In this document: piece by piece, positions 33,976-44,840 of the stretch | Position numbering within the stretch: position 1 is the stretch's first letter | Layout: every line of letters begins with the position of its first letter | Source: Polytrichum commune | Taxonomy: Eukaryota > Streptophyta > Polytrichopsida > Polytrichales > Polytrichaceae | Assembly: GCA_950295325.1 (NCBI GenBank) | Contig: OX485805.1 | Span: 18,647,501 to 18,711,500, forward strand | DNA: 64,000 nt | Direction of reading: 5' to 3' | Translations under genes and position numbers: made by a program | The notes under the pieces: generated by a model | Told to the model about the DNA's origin: nothing | Seen by the model: only the letters and a program-made list of their open reading frames with translations | Database searches by the model: none

Positions 33976-34962
33976 TCAAGAAGATTCCATCGCACTAAAT
34001 AACACATCACAAACGGTGTATTTGTAAATGACCTAAAACCAATATACGTATCACCTATTTAGAGGGTGTGCATCCTCATAATCAATGTGTATTTGTTGTA
34101 TAAAAATTTTAGGTGTTAATTTTAGATTAGGTGTTGGTTTTGAATATAGTACATACCTTACACATATTGTTTACTTACGCAATCCTATAACTTTATTAGT
34201 AGTGAATATTTACCAACAAATGTTAAATAGATTGGTTGGCCATGATAATAGAACATAAATGTCTTTACTTGGTAAGATAGACTTACATTTTCAGTTGGAG
34301 TGGGAACTACTATTTGTAGCACCAACATGGGTCATTGTCTTCAGAACTTGCTTTGGAGTGGTTTGGAGCTGCTAAGATGTTCAAAGGAAGCACGAGGTTG
34401 TTGTATTTTACGTTTAAGCACCATAATTTCACACTGTAATCTTTACAAAATTTGCAACTTTTTTTAGAGTTGAAAAGTAATGAATAAAGGGTTTTGGATG
34501 GTACACCCCTTGCTTTGGAAAAATTGAAAAATTGTTTTGGAATAATTGGTATAAAAAACGACATCTGAACATGTCATTGTTTTAAGAATCTTAGAGCATA
34601 GACAAATGAGAGAGATTATGACTCACTCCTTCCAAATGAATTTACATAACATGCGAATCCATCTTCAAGAGAATGTGTTCTTTCTATGTGTAGTCTTACC
34701 CAAACTAGGCTTTCGTATTCATACTATAGATGTAAATAATTTCAATGACATGGTGAATCTTTGCTTTGAGCAGAAAATGATTACCAAGACATAGTGATGA
34801 AATGATAAGAAGAGGGACCTTAGAATGATCCACTACTATACAACAACAAAATATTTCAATGAGAGGTCTTGGAGCAACAAAAGACACTAGGAGAAATTTG
34901 GTGGGCCGCTATTGTCTGAAATGACACAAGCCAACCTATGTTATCAAATGATTATGTAGTTA
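33976..34962. other. Intergenic, no gene seen
   Basis: AT-rich; open frames of 60-84 codons on both strands show no family features. Confidence 0.5.
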
Positions 34963-35007
34963 CAACTAGTTGTTAACACTTATAAAATATCACTCCACAA
35001 CGAAATT

Positions 35008-35663
35008 ATGGATGCCAAATTCACATCAAAAGATAAACTTACGGAAGATGATAAAAAAAAAAACGCATTCATCCTCATAATAAGAAACCTAAACAAAGTA
35101 AAGAATATTCAGGCAATTGAACATGAGATTAAAAAACACATGGCGGACAAAATGTGGTCAATATCTTTTTCAAAATTAAAAATGATAAACACGTGGGGAG
35201 CTACAATGTACAGTGCCTAAACACAACAATATATAATAAATTCGTAAAGAAAAAAACTAAACTCCTCGGTAAATATGTTGAATTCACCCCACATCCCAAA
35301 AGTCTAGACGGCATCAATGTACCATCACAAATAAAACTTATCAGACTCGGATTCTCGGATGTAAATACAGCACTAGGAAATATAGTAGAGGCATTGGAAA
35401 ACGCATCCTCCAAAAGGCTGATAAGATAAGAACTAAAAAACATGCTGGAAGGGGAAAGCTCAAAATTACGCGAAGAAATGGCGGAGATGGAGGAAAATGC
35501 ATACCGGAGAGGAACAACATACACCGATAAATCCATGAAATCTATTGCAACCCAGCTCAAACTCTTTAAAAAACAGCTACTAACAACAGTAGACTACATC
35601 GAAAGTATAGCAAAAAATTCGGAATGTATACCTCATGAAGCCAACATAGACATGTCAAACTAA
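35008..35663 (+). pseudogene. ORF1-like protein of retrotransposon A, frameshifted
   Basis: The first frame (35008-35220) reads MDAKFTSKDKLTEDDKKKNA and continues with FILIIRNLNK. A shift to the frame near 35154-35429 gives THVGSYNVQC-like and VEFTPHPKS segments. A Lys/Glu-rich, likely coiled-coil stretch ends at 35663. Basic residues and a possible RRM-like beta-alpha pattern suggest an RNA-binding ORF1 protein, but I do not recognise a family. The region 35664-36040 is A-rich and full of stops. Confidence 0.5.
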
Positions 35664-36061
35664 TAGGCATCAACAACAACGCGGATACATATGATGAAAT
35701 TACAATAATATATTTCAATACTAAAAAAATACACCAAAAACAATAAGGTGTTTATAACTACCATAAAAAACAAAAAAAGTTAACTCCAAAATCTACAAGC
35801 AACAAACAACTAATACCTTTAGAAAACAATACAAAATCAACCTCAAAAATTCAAAACTAAAATTTACATAAGCTTAGAAGATAGACACCAATCCAAAAAA
35901 CCCAAAATACAAAACTCTAATATACAAAAAACCAACAAAGTATACAAAATCAATAACATAATGGTGAACAAAAAACACAAACTTAAAAAATATACATAAC
36001 TAAAAAAATCCAATTAAAAAACAAAAACCTACATAAAATTATTCACAAAATACTACAAAAA

Positions 36062-36091
36062 TGTGGAGATATAGAATCAAATCCAGGGCCT
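36062..36091 (+). other. 2A-like ribosome-skipping peptide motif
   Basis: The codons read CGDIESNPGP. This fits the 2A consensus D-(V/I)-E-x-N-P-G-P exactly, with the usual upstream Leu-rich basic stretch (KILQK before it). 2A motifs make the ribosome skip the Gly-Pro bond, giving two proteins from one frame; they are known in several animal and trypanosome non-LTR elements as well as in RNA viruses. The following Pro-Met starts the downstream open frame at 36092, so the motif lies at the boundary between ORF1 and the ORF2-like part. Upstream codons stay in frame for at least 12 residues. Confidence 0.85.
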
Positions 36092-36757
36092 ATGCGTAAT
36101 ATAATGAAAGAACATCCACCAGCACATAGGCGGACATCCAAAACATACTTCATACCATGCACAATAAAATTCCACTCAGAAGACCAACACATCACTCAAA
36201 TTTTCTCCCCATTATTAAAAATAAACCACCCTAACCACAACAATGCGTCTAGAACATTTCCCAACCTCTCATTATATATTACTCAGAAAAGACAATTCTC
36301 AACACCAAATATACTATTTGCCCTAGTCACGACACTAAGCTTAGACATATACACATGTGAACACCTCATTCAAAACTTAAACCCATACTGGCCTTCAATA
36401 CTCTTAAATAAATTAAACTCTCTAAGAAACCCCCCCGAAAGACATATCCACACTATACACCCACACATTCAACTCGTAGAAGATAACCAAAATTTAATAA
36501 ACCCACCACTCACCATACATAAAAATATTTATAAATTTATATACCAAAACCCCGACCTGCCAAACCCCCAAACACTAAAAGATAAATACCCCTACTTACC
36601 TATAAATTTTTTTAAAGAAACGCTAAAAATATTTGAACCTCTTACCGAATATACACACCCCCACACACACCACCACCACCTCCACCCACACCACCACAAA
36701 TGGGACAGAACACTAACCACCACACCCAAATCATTACATGGAACGCCTCGTCATTAA
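36092..36757 (+). pseudogene. N-terminal domain after 2A, unknown function
   Basis: A 221-codon open frame directly following the 2A motif, beginning MRNIMKEHPPAHRR and ending in a His-rich tract (HPHTHHHHLHPHHH). I do not recognise a domain. Its end overlaps the start of the endonuclease in another frame (from 36700), which suggests a frameshift mutation or a programmed shift in an otherwise continuous polyprotein. Confidence 0.55.
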
Positions 36758-37735
36758 GCACGGCATTACCTAACATACAAGACATCATTTACCACTCACA
36801 TGACATACCTGCCAGAATCACCATACAAGAAACTAATTGGACATCATCTAAATCTACTAAATACATCCAAAACTTATTCTTACAATATAAATTAATCTTT
36901 AATAACACCCATGCGCTAACCAGATGCATCCAACAAAGAATGCCATACACCCCAGCCAGAGGAGGCCGGGGATTCGTGGCACTCACTAAAAATCATCCAT
37001 GCGGATGAAAAAAATACAGGAATCATCTAAATGGATATTTTTGGGCAATTTGATTCAAAGGCAATAGAGTCAAAGGCCTTGAATTAGTCTAGTGACGTCA
37101 CATTCGAATGAATCAGCCCTCAACCCCATAGGGGGCTTTTTTTATTGGAGCCACTTCATCCACGATTCCACGAATCCCCAGCCGCCAGAGGAGGCCTACT
37201 CACACTCATATACAAAAAATACGCATTCCGAGGAAACATTACTAATATACCCTCTCCCGCCAACATATCATCATACCTACAAATCATCCACATAAAGAAC
37301 AACCCACTCCAACCATGGCTATTAATACATATGTACATGCCATCACATGAAGAAAACACTAGATTAATCCTTGAAATAATGCATACCATCAATACACAAA
37401 TAGTTGCACACCCGAATCACACACACATAATATGAGGAGATTTTAATAGAGACATTGCATTAATAGGCAGACATAATGAACACGGCACCACCCCCCCTCA
37501 AGAAGAAGATATTAGGTGGAGAACGTACACCAATACCTTATCACTTTCCTATATACCTACCAACACTACATACTCTAGGCAAGGTGGACTCAACTACACA
37601 AACATTAGCCTCATAGATGGTTTCTATACAAACACACCACATGCAACAACATACACATCAATCACACTCCAAGGACAAACTCTTAACTCCGACCATCTAC
37701 CCATCATCCTAAAAATACCACCAAACACCTTAATA
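36700..37735 (+). pseudogene. APE-type endonuclease domain of retrotransposon A, interrupted
   Basis: QIITWNASSL and ITIQETNW (about 36730-36840) match the first motifs of APE-like endonucleases of LINEs. After the MITE at 36964-37183 the domain resumes with GGLLTLIYKK, then GDFNRD, then TTYSRQGGLNYTNISLIDGF and NSDHLPI near 37705. The Glu of QET, Asp/Asn of GDFN and Asp-His of SDH are all present. A stop TGA at 37433 lies just before GDFN, where a Trp or Gly codon is usual. Confidence 0.85.
36964..37183. mobile_element. Mutator-like MITE M2, copy 2, inside the endonuclease
   Basis: A 220-bp element with the same ends and interior as 21117-21362, in opposite orientation. An exact 9-bp duplication, GCCAGAGGA, flanks it at 36955-36963 and 37184-37192. 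The target lies in endonuclease coding sequence, so this insertion is younger than copy A. Confidence 0.95.
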
Positions 37736-38559
37736 GCTAGGATAACACAACCTCCACCACCCCTAAAAACTAGAATTATGAACCCCATCCCACAAGAAAA
37801 CCTTGACAAATTCAATACCAAGTTTCTCGAAGAAAATGCAATCCAACTAAATGAAATATTCACCATACTATCTAACAATCAACTAACTAATGAACAATGG
37901 CACATAACATGTACACAAATGGACAACATCAACATAAAAGTCTCAAAAACTATGGAAGAAACATGTAACGCCACACCCATGCCCATATTAACTAACAGGA
38001 CCGGACAACAAGGAGGTTACCTACCCAAGAAAATCCAAAAAACATGGAAAAAACACATAGCCACTTACCACCTAATAAGGAAAACAATATACACCGTAAA
38101 AAAATACAATGAATTGGTGCACACATCCTATAATTAACACCTAGAGAGGCATAGTCATATACGCATACCCCCCCCCCCCGCCTGAAAATAACCTACAGCT
38201 AAACACATGGATTAAAGAAATATCAACATTAGCCAAAGGAGCAAACTTACAAGCTAGAAAAATCACAACTCAATATACTAAGGAATGTATTAAGAAAGTC
38301 ATATCTAAATATAGAAGAATGTATGAAATAAGCCTCTAAAAAATAAACAGAAGAGTCTTTAAAAACTTAGAGACTCCGCCACTAGACTGTATCACAGACC
38401 GAAATAATAATATACTCACGGACCTAGAAGACATAGCAAATGAAATACATATACAACAATCTATCAACAACAGACCCTCAATACCCACATGTTACTACTT
38501 ATCAGATCATCTTCCAAAATGTACATGTGCAGTAAAACAATACCCATGGCACGACTTAG

Positions 38560-39614
38560 AAGGACTTATTCTTGACAAACGTGGTGACCCACAAATACCC
38601 TTATACACATATTTTGACTTAGAAATGTATAACCTATGCCTTAAAAACCTAGCAAACAACAAAACCCCAAGCCCCGATAAGATACCCAACTCCACACTCA
38701 AGAATATGCCCCAAAAATTCCAACACATATTATTCTTATTTTTTACACATTGCTACAAACACAAGCAAATCCCAACCTCATGGAAAACTAACCTTATAAT
38801 ATTACTCTATAAGACAAGTGATCCATCTTTATTATCCAATCATAGACCTATAGTACTTGCAAATATTTTATACAAATTCTTTACTCGCACTTTAACATCA
38901 ATACTCTCATCATATGGGGAAAAATACCAAATACTAGAAGACAATCAAGAAGGATTTAGAGTAGAAAGATGTACGTCAAGACAAATACAAACACTAATAG
39001 CAACATTAGAAGATGCCCAATTTACTAATCAAGATATTTATTTACTTTACATTGACTTCAAAAACGCATTCGGATCAATCGATCATGCACGATTATTAGC
39101 CATCATGAAAGACGCAGTCAAATTGGTAGGAAACATATACTTACACTCCAACACTATATTCACCGGATAATATTTTGGCCAAACAAAATAAATACCAATT
39201 CAAAAAGGTACTATACAAGGGGACACCCTTAGCCCATACCTCTTTATTATATTTCTAGAACCATTACTAAGGTGGCTACAAAAAGGCAAATATGGATACA
39301 CCTTTGGAACATTTAAATCCACATCCATCTCTATAGCATACGCAGACAATCTAGCCACCATCACCAACAAGCTGACATCAATACAACCACAACTAAATAA
39401 AATAGATAAATATTGTGAATGGGTAGGTATGAACCTTGGAATATCAAAATGTGCAGTCATAGGGTGCCCTAAAAAATCCAAAATGAACCAAATAACATTC
39501 AAAAGACATATACAAACCGCCACCATTACATATAGAAATCAAACCATCCCAGGGCTACACCAAAACGAACCATATGTATATTTAGGCATTTACCTAGTCC
39601 CTTCCCTCAAATGA
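38560..39614 (+). pseudogene. Reverse transcriptase domain of retrotransposon A
   Basis: Recognisable motifs in order: NNKTPSPDKIPN, IPTSWK, NHRPIVLANILYK, EDNQEGFR, LLYIDFKNAFGSIDHA (first catalytic Asp), IQKGTIQGDTLSPYLFIIFL, and SIAYADNLATI at about 39330-39360. The last should be YADD, so the second Asp of the catalytic pair is Asn (39339-39350). In-frame stops occur at about 39168 and 39185. It is clearly a LINE-type RT; clade needs phylogeny. Confidence 0.88.
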
Positions 39615-41400
39615 ATGATACAAACACACACCACAACCACCAAGGTAATAAGCCAATGTAGTCAATTAGCAAACTGCCCAGCAACAATCAAACAAAAAAT
39701 TAGTATGGTAGATACAGTAATCAAAGTAGGAATAGCATACACTTTTTATGCAGTTCCATACTCATTACCCGGAATCATAAAACTAGATAAAAAAAGATCA
39801 TAGCAATCCAAAAGAAAATATGCGGACTCCCCAAATGCACACCAAACATGGTCACTCAATTACCGCACGAGCTGTTTGGAATAGAAGCATTTTCACTAAA
39901 AAATGCCTACCTCAGATGTATTGGGGAACAACTTAGAAATGCACTGAATGATAAAGGTAAACTTGGAACAATCTACAAAGGGCTTACACACTATATACTT
40001 GCCAAACATGGAGGTGCAAAAAACATGCCTAGAATCAAACACCACGATTGTAACTGATCACCCACCACTAGAACAATATACCTTATCAAAACAACACGTG
40101 GAGCCCACCTTAGAAGTAATACAAAAATATTCCCCCTTGAAGCAACACCACTCGAAAAAGAATGGCACAAACTATCCACAATACCACCACCCCAAAAAAT
40201 CTCTAGTCAAAACCTAAAACACATACACAAACTACTCTTAGAAAACATATATGACATAAAATAACTCACTTTAAGGAATGACACACACCTGATGTTTCAT
40301 ACCGAATATATAAACTACTACAAAAAACCAACACATATGCTAAACACAAACACTAAAAATAATTGAACAACTATTTTGCCACCCAAGATGCAATGAAAAT
40401 TGTCAAGAGCCATGCCAAAACCATTACCCACCATGCACACTAAAACAATAATACATTGTAACAAAACATAACATAGAACCTCTAAACAGTGATGTCCACA
40501 CACATCCACCATCCCCAACACTTCTAATACACCCGCCCGCACCAACACACATAATAAACAACCCAACAAAATACCCTATACACTCAATAATAGACCATTA
40601 TATAGTACCAACCAAAGATAAATATGAAACTATAAAAAATATTAATACACATACCTATGCCAATGGATACTACCCAATGGTACAACTTATAACAAAAAAC
40701 TTGCACAAAGAGAATTGTTCCCCTATCACACCCCAAGAGTCATACAACATAATACAAATATAATACTCACATACTTTACCAAGAAACAACACACACTATA
40801 CGAAAATATCATACGAGAAAATGATTTCTTTACCCAAAACAAAGACCCAAGACAGATATCCCCGCCCCTAAACATCCCTTTAGTACAAATATCTACACTT
40901 GAATGCAACCCTGAGAAGGATATCAATACTAACACAAACAAAATTCAAGTACAAGGTGACAAAGCCCACATATATGACGAAACATGTAAACACCTTATAA
41001 CCATCCCTTATAATAGAGTCGCATGGTTATGGACCCAATACAACCGAATGAGACACCAACCACACGACCTAATACCCCCCACCCAAACATTTGAAATTAT
41101 AGAAATAACCTGGCTATATCAAAGATATAAACACAGAATCCCAAAAAATGACCCACTCAAAACTCACACCACGCCTTGCCCAAAGCATTACTAGACTACA
41201 TCACAACATCCTTTAATATTTCCCACTCCTACTTCTCCTCCCCAGTTACATGCTCCACTCAACTAACAAATTTATGCTCACCATTTCCCAGAGATAAATT
41301 TTTTGAATCCCTGGGCACTACATTCTCACATAAATGGCAAGGAATAGGTTATGCCCACCCCCACAATGAAAGTGAAGCCCAAATAGCCATTCACTAGGCT
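39615..41400 (+). pseudogene. Linker between RT and RNase H of retrotransposon A
   Basis: Several broken frames, of which 40715-41194 and 41176-41397 align with the start of copy B (44841-45600): for example WLWTQYNRM against WLWNQFAQN and SFNISHSYFSSPVTCSTQ against SFNITHAYYSTPLTCPTQ. No known domain is recognised; it probably belongs to the RT thumb and connecting region. Confidence 0.6.
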
Positions 41401-41839
41401 AGGTTAGCAGCCAAACATGACCCATACACCATCACAATATTAACCATCACAGATATAAATTGGTACCAAAATCCCACCCCATACATAGGCCCCTTCCCAG
41501 ACACACATGTAATCACTTATATACCAACATATACCACTAAATACGAGGAACCAACTAAACCACCAGAACTCAGCGAACCATGAATTGAAACGCTTGCTAT
41601 AAGAATCCTATGCGTACACCACCGACATAATAACATCGGTACCATTAAAACAGATGGACACAATAAAAAATATATGCAATAACCTTAACATAACACACAT
41701 AACCACACAAATTGCCCCTCCCACCCCACAAAATATAGAAGTTAACATAAGCAAAAAATGGAATGTCCTCACCTACTCAAGCCCAAACATACACTACCAT
41801 AACATAATTCCACCAATTCCAAATTACGAGAATGAAACA

Positions 41840-42300
41840 CCCCTTAAATTCTCTCCCCAATACTGCTTTTACACGGACGGATCCTTCAACCCACCAAAAA
41901 AAGTAGGAGATACTTGGCTAAGGGAAGAAGCTGGTTATGGCATATACAACCAAGAAAAAAATATCAAACTTGCAATGAGACTGCCAGACCTACAAAATAT
42001 TTTAAGAGCACAATTAATGGCCATACACCACGCCCCCACAATAATAAATAAAGATTTTCCAAATGAACCCGCACATATCTTCACATACTGCCTTAATGGC
42101 CTACATGTGATAAAAAACCCAAATAAAACACCCCACACTACATAACAACCACCCAGATAAAACCATTCTGGAAGAAATTGTTAACTTCGTTATACAAAGA
42201 ACCCAACCCACAACACTATATAAAGTAAGAGCACACGCAAACATCACGGGAAACGAAGAAGCCGACACACTTGCTAAAGAAGGTACATCTAAGGAACACC
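41840..42300 (+). pseudogene. RNase H domain of retrotransposon A
   Basis: YTDGSFNPPKK starts the domain, followed by NILRAQLMAIHHA, HIFTYCLNGLHV and, after a frameshift, VRAHANITGNEEADTLAKEG. Compared with functional RNase H and with copy B, the catalytic Glu is Gln (RAQL for RAEL) and the second Asp is Tyr (TYCLN for TDSLN), while the last Asp (GNEEAD) is kept. Confidence 0.8.
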
Positions 42301-42589
42301 TCAATGCCTCACAACCACATGAATTTGCCCACTCAACTCCATACTACTACCAAAGAGATGAATGACCACCAATGGACTCAACCCTGGACAAATGACCTAT
42401 TAGATTCCTTAAAAAACATCTTACGAAACACAATAAAAATATAAATTAATCCCCATACTATACCCCAACATAGATAAATGGATAGCCAATGAGAAAATAG
42501 ATAATGAATTATCCAATAAATTTTGGACAAACAAAAACATTACGGACTCAAAAAAAACATGTCTTCTAAAACTAAGGCATGGCCAATAC

Positions 42590-43321
42590 ATGGGAAACGC
42601 CAGGAAACAATTGTTCTTCGGTAGGGAAGCCTTCCCGTCAATCACATACCCCATATGCAACTCCCTAGACCCTGATACATGGCTACACATACTTCTAAAG
42701 TGCAAACAACACCACATACATGCCCTCCGAACCATAAGACATAATAAGGCACTATGGAAACTACGAAAACTTATAGTGGCATCAAAAAAGTCAAGATGTT
42801 ATGTTCTCATGAATGCAGACACATATAATAATAACCCACCAGAAAACATAGTCCCCCCATGGCTACTGCCTTGCATGTGCGGCCAATAAAGATGTCACTG
42901 AAATGCCAGATTCAAACCTAACCTCTTATGTGTGAAAGGACTACCATACCAATCCCCGCCACCGACAGAACCGAATGAGAACCAAACAATACAATTCATG
43001 GAATTCACATATTGTAACTATAGAATACCAGATGATACTATAACCAGAAAAATAGAAAAACATAAACCATTAATAGACAATATAACCAATAGAGGTTGGA
43101 ACATAGATCCACTAATAGTCATCACGGCTGGTGCTAGGGCAACCACACATACCCCCTCTATGAAAAATATTGAAACAATATTTAAAATCCCCAAGATAAA
43201 CATCAAGCACGCATTTAAGGAAATTAATGTTATTGCCATACAATATGCTATGTCCTTAATCCTACACAAAAGGAGAATAGAAAACAACGAGCCACTACCA
43301 ACATATACACAACTACCATAA
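42590..43321 (+). pseudogene. Zinc knuckle and restriction-like C-terminal domain of retrotransposon A
   Basis: YPICNSLDPDTWLHILLKC is a damaged CCHC knuckle (first Cys is Tyr). It is followed by a TIRHNKAL segment as in elements with restriction-like endonucleases. After stops near 42887-42900 the frame reads RFKPNLLCVKG and IQFMEFTYCNYR, then PLIVITAGARA. The Asp of KPD is Asn here. The distance between this position and the Glu of EFTYC equals that in copy B (26 residues between). Confidence 0.7.
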
Positions 43322-43637
43322 TAACCCCAAATACCCGCCAACAAATTAATAATTAGGATGAAAAGAAAAGATTAAATGCCAACAACAGCTAAGGAACCAC
43401 TCCAACCCAAGCTAGGGTTGTGGGCCATAATCTCATGTCAAGCAAAACCACATAGCACATGCCAAGTCACTAACATTAGAACACAACGTCCATACGAGGC
43501 ATCCACCTTGATTACCCCGATAACTATAGTGCCCACCCCGAGAGGGATTAGTAGTCCTGCACCAATGTTATTATGCCCAGAGGGTATAATACCAAGGGTG
43601 GGTTGAACGGGCATTTCAATCACGTTGACCTATGATC

Positions 43638-43669
<32 letters not shown>
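43322..43669 (+). promoter_or_regulatory. 3' UTR of retrotransposon A with foldable terminal structure
   Basis: TGCCC (43530-43534) can pair with GGGCA (43609-43613), enclosing a small CCC/GGG hairpin (about 43536-43546) and the hairpin ATTATGCCC/GGGTATAAT (43570-43590). The same arrangement with different bases occurs in copy B. The end is a (TC)n tract of about 30 bases (about 43640-43669). Such 3' structures often recruit the element's own reverse transcriptase. Confidence 0.65.
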
Positions 43670-43673
<4 letters not shown>

Positions 43674-43680
43674 TAGCTGT

Positions 43681-44826
43681 AGTGACCTCGGACATGTTGT
43701 AGTGGACGGTTGTTGTTGAACAAAACACTATGTCACCTTTTTAGGGGGGTTAGGGACCATTATTTGTGGGGTAGGTGTCCATCCCGCTACCACTAGAGTG
43801 ATTCAAAGTGCATCAATGAGTTAAGGGAGCCAAGGAAATGGTGGTGTTGAGAATGAACTTCCGAAGATATGTACAAACGAGCAAAGCAACATTCGCAAGG
43901 AGAGTTATGTGCAAATTGTATCCTTGGATTTTCATGTGCTTTGGTGGTTTAATATATGAATGTGAGACTTGTTGCTAACATGTTGGCAATTTATGTGAGA
44001 GTATGTAGGATGGGAATGTCAACAACTATGGGCATAGAAGGTGCTTAAAGTTCCTCTATTTCTATAGAGTGAAAGCTTTTTCCTTTTACATTTCATAGTA
44101 CCAACAACATAATTGTCAACATGCAAAAGAATTTTGTAGTTCAAGAAAACAAGATTGAGAATTTGAGATAACTTTGTAGTCACATGATACAAGGAATTTC
44201 AACATGTCGCAAGATTAGAGAGATAGAGCTAGGATAGTAAAGGTTCGTTCTTATCGTTCTTATCGTTCTTCAGTGTTGTGTGACATGGGTAGATGAATAC
44301 TAAAAGGGTATGGGAGACTCAAAATTGGCCTTGACCATTTGACACAATACTCTCAATCTTATGAGGGTCCCACGGAGGAGAAAATAGAAACCATAGACAA
44401 GTATGAAGGGTTTAGAAGGATGTTCGAAAACAAGATGGAAGATACAGTAGGAAGTTATGGCAAAGGATAACATTGATGCAATAATTTGAGGAGGAACCAT
44501 TGCAACTTGGTTATGATGCAAGTTGTAAAATACGGGAATTAAATTCAATTGTTTAGGTAGGATGGACCACTATGAGGAGCATGTTCATGAGTGTTGCATG
44601 AAGAGTTAGCAAATGGAAGTCTTAGTATTCTATTGACATGGTGTAGTGTGTAAATATCAACAAGGCAATGGTTCTTTCATTATAGTAGTTTGTTCAAATG
44701 GGCATTTGTGTGATTTAATTACTAATGAGGCAAGAAAATTGTAATTAAACCAAAACGGGGGGTTAGCAAGCTATAACAACGATTGTGAGTGTGTATAGAG
44801 AAAGTTCATACTTGATACTCATTGAG
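43681..44826. other. Spacer between the two retrotransposon copies, no gene seen
   Basis: Ordinary AT-rich, G-containing genomic sequence, in sharp contrast to the A/C-rich elements on both sides. It shows that A and B are separate insertions. No gene is recognised. Confidence 0.6.
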
Positions 44827-44840
44827 TTCAATTTTTGAAG

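Larger units (their letters stand above)
34974..43669 (+). mobile_element. Non-LTR retrotransposon, copy A (near full length, decayed)
   Basis: Order of parts: short 5' leader, ORF1-like region from 35008, 2A motif 36062-36091, unknown N-terminal domain, APE endonuclease, reverse transcriptase, long linker, RNase H, zinc knuckle, KPD..E C-terminal domain and structured 3' UTR. Possible target-site duplication: CAACTAGTTGT at 34963-34973 and CAACTAGCTGT at 43670-43680 (one mismatch). A pyrimidine tail (TC)n precedes the right copy. Many stops and frameshifts and a MITE in the endonuclease show it is dead. The coding strand is very rich in A and C. The combination of APE and restriction-like endonuclease suggests the Dualen/RandI clade; this placement is inference. 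Confidence 0.85.

Noticed and set aside
37156-37392. Minus-strand frames in the retrotransposons (also 46065-46661 and others)
   Set aside because: Shadows produced by the G-poor coding strand, which leaves the opposite strand with few stops.
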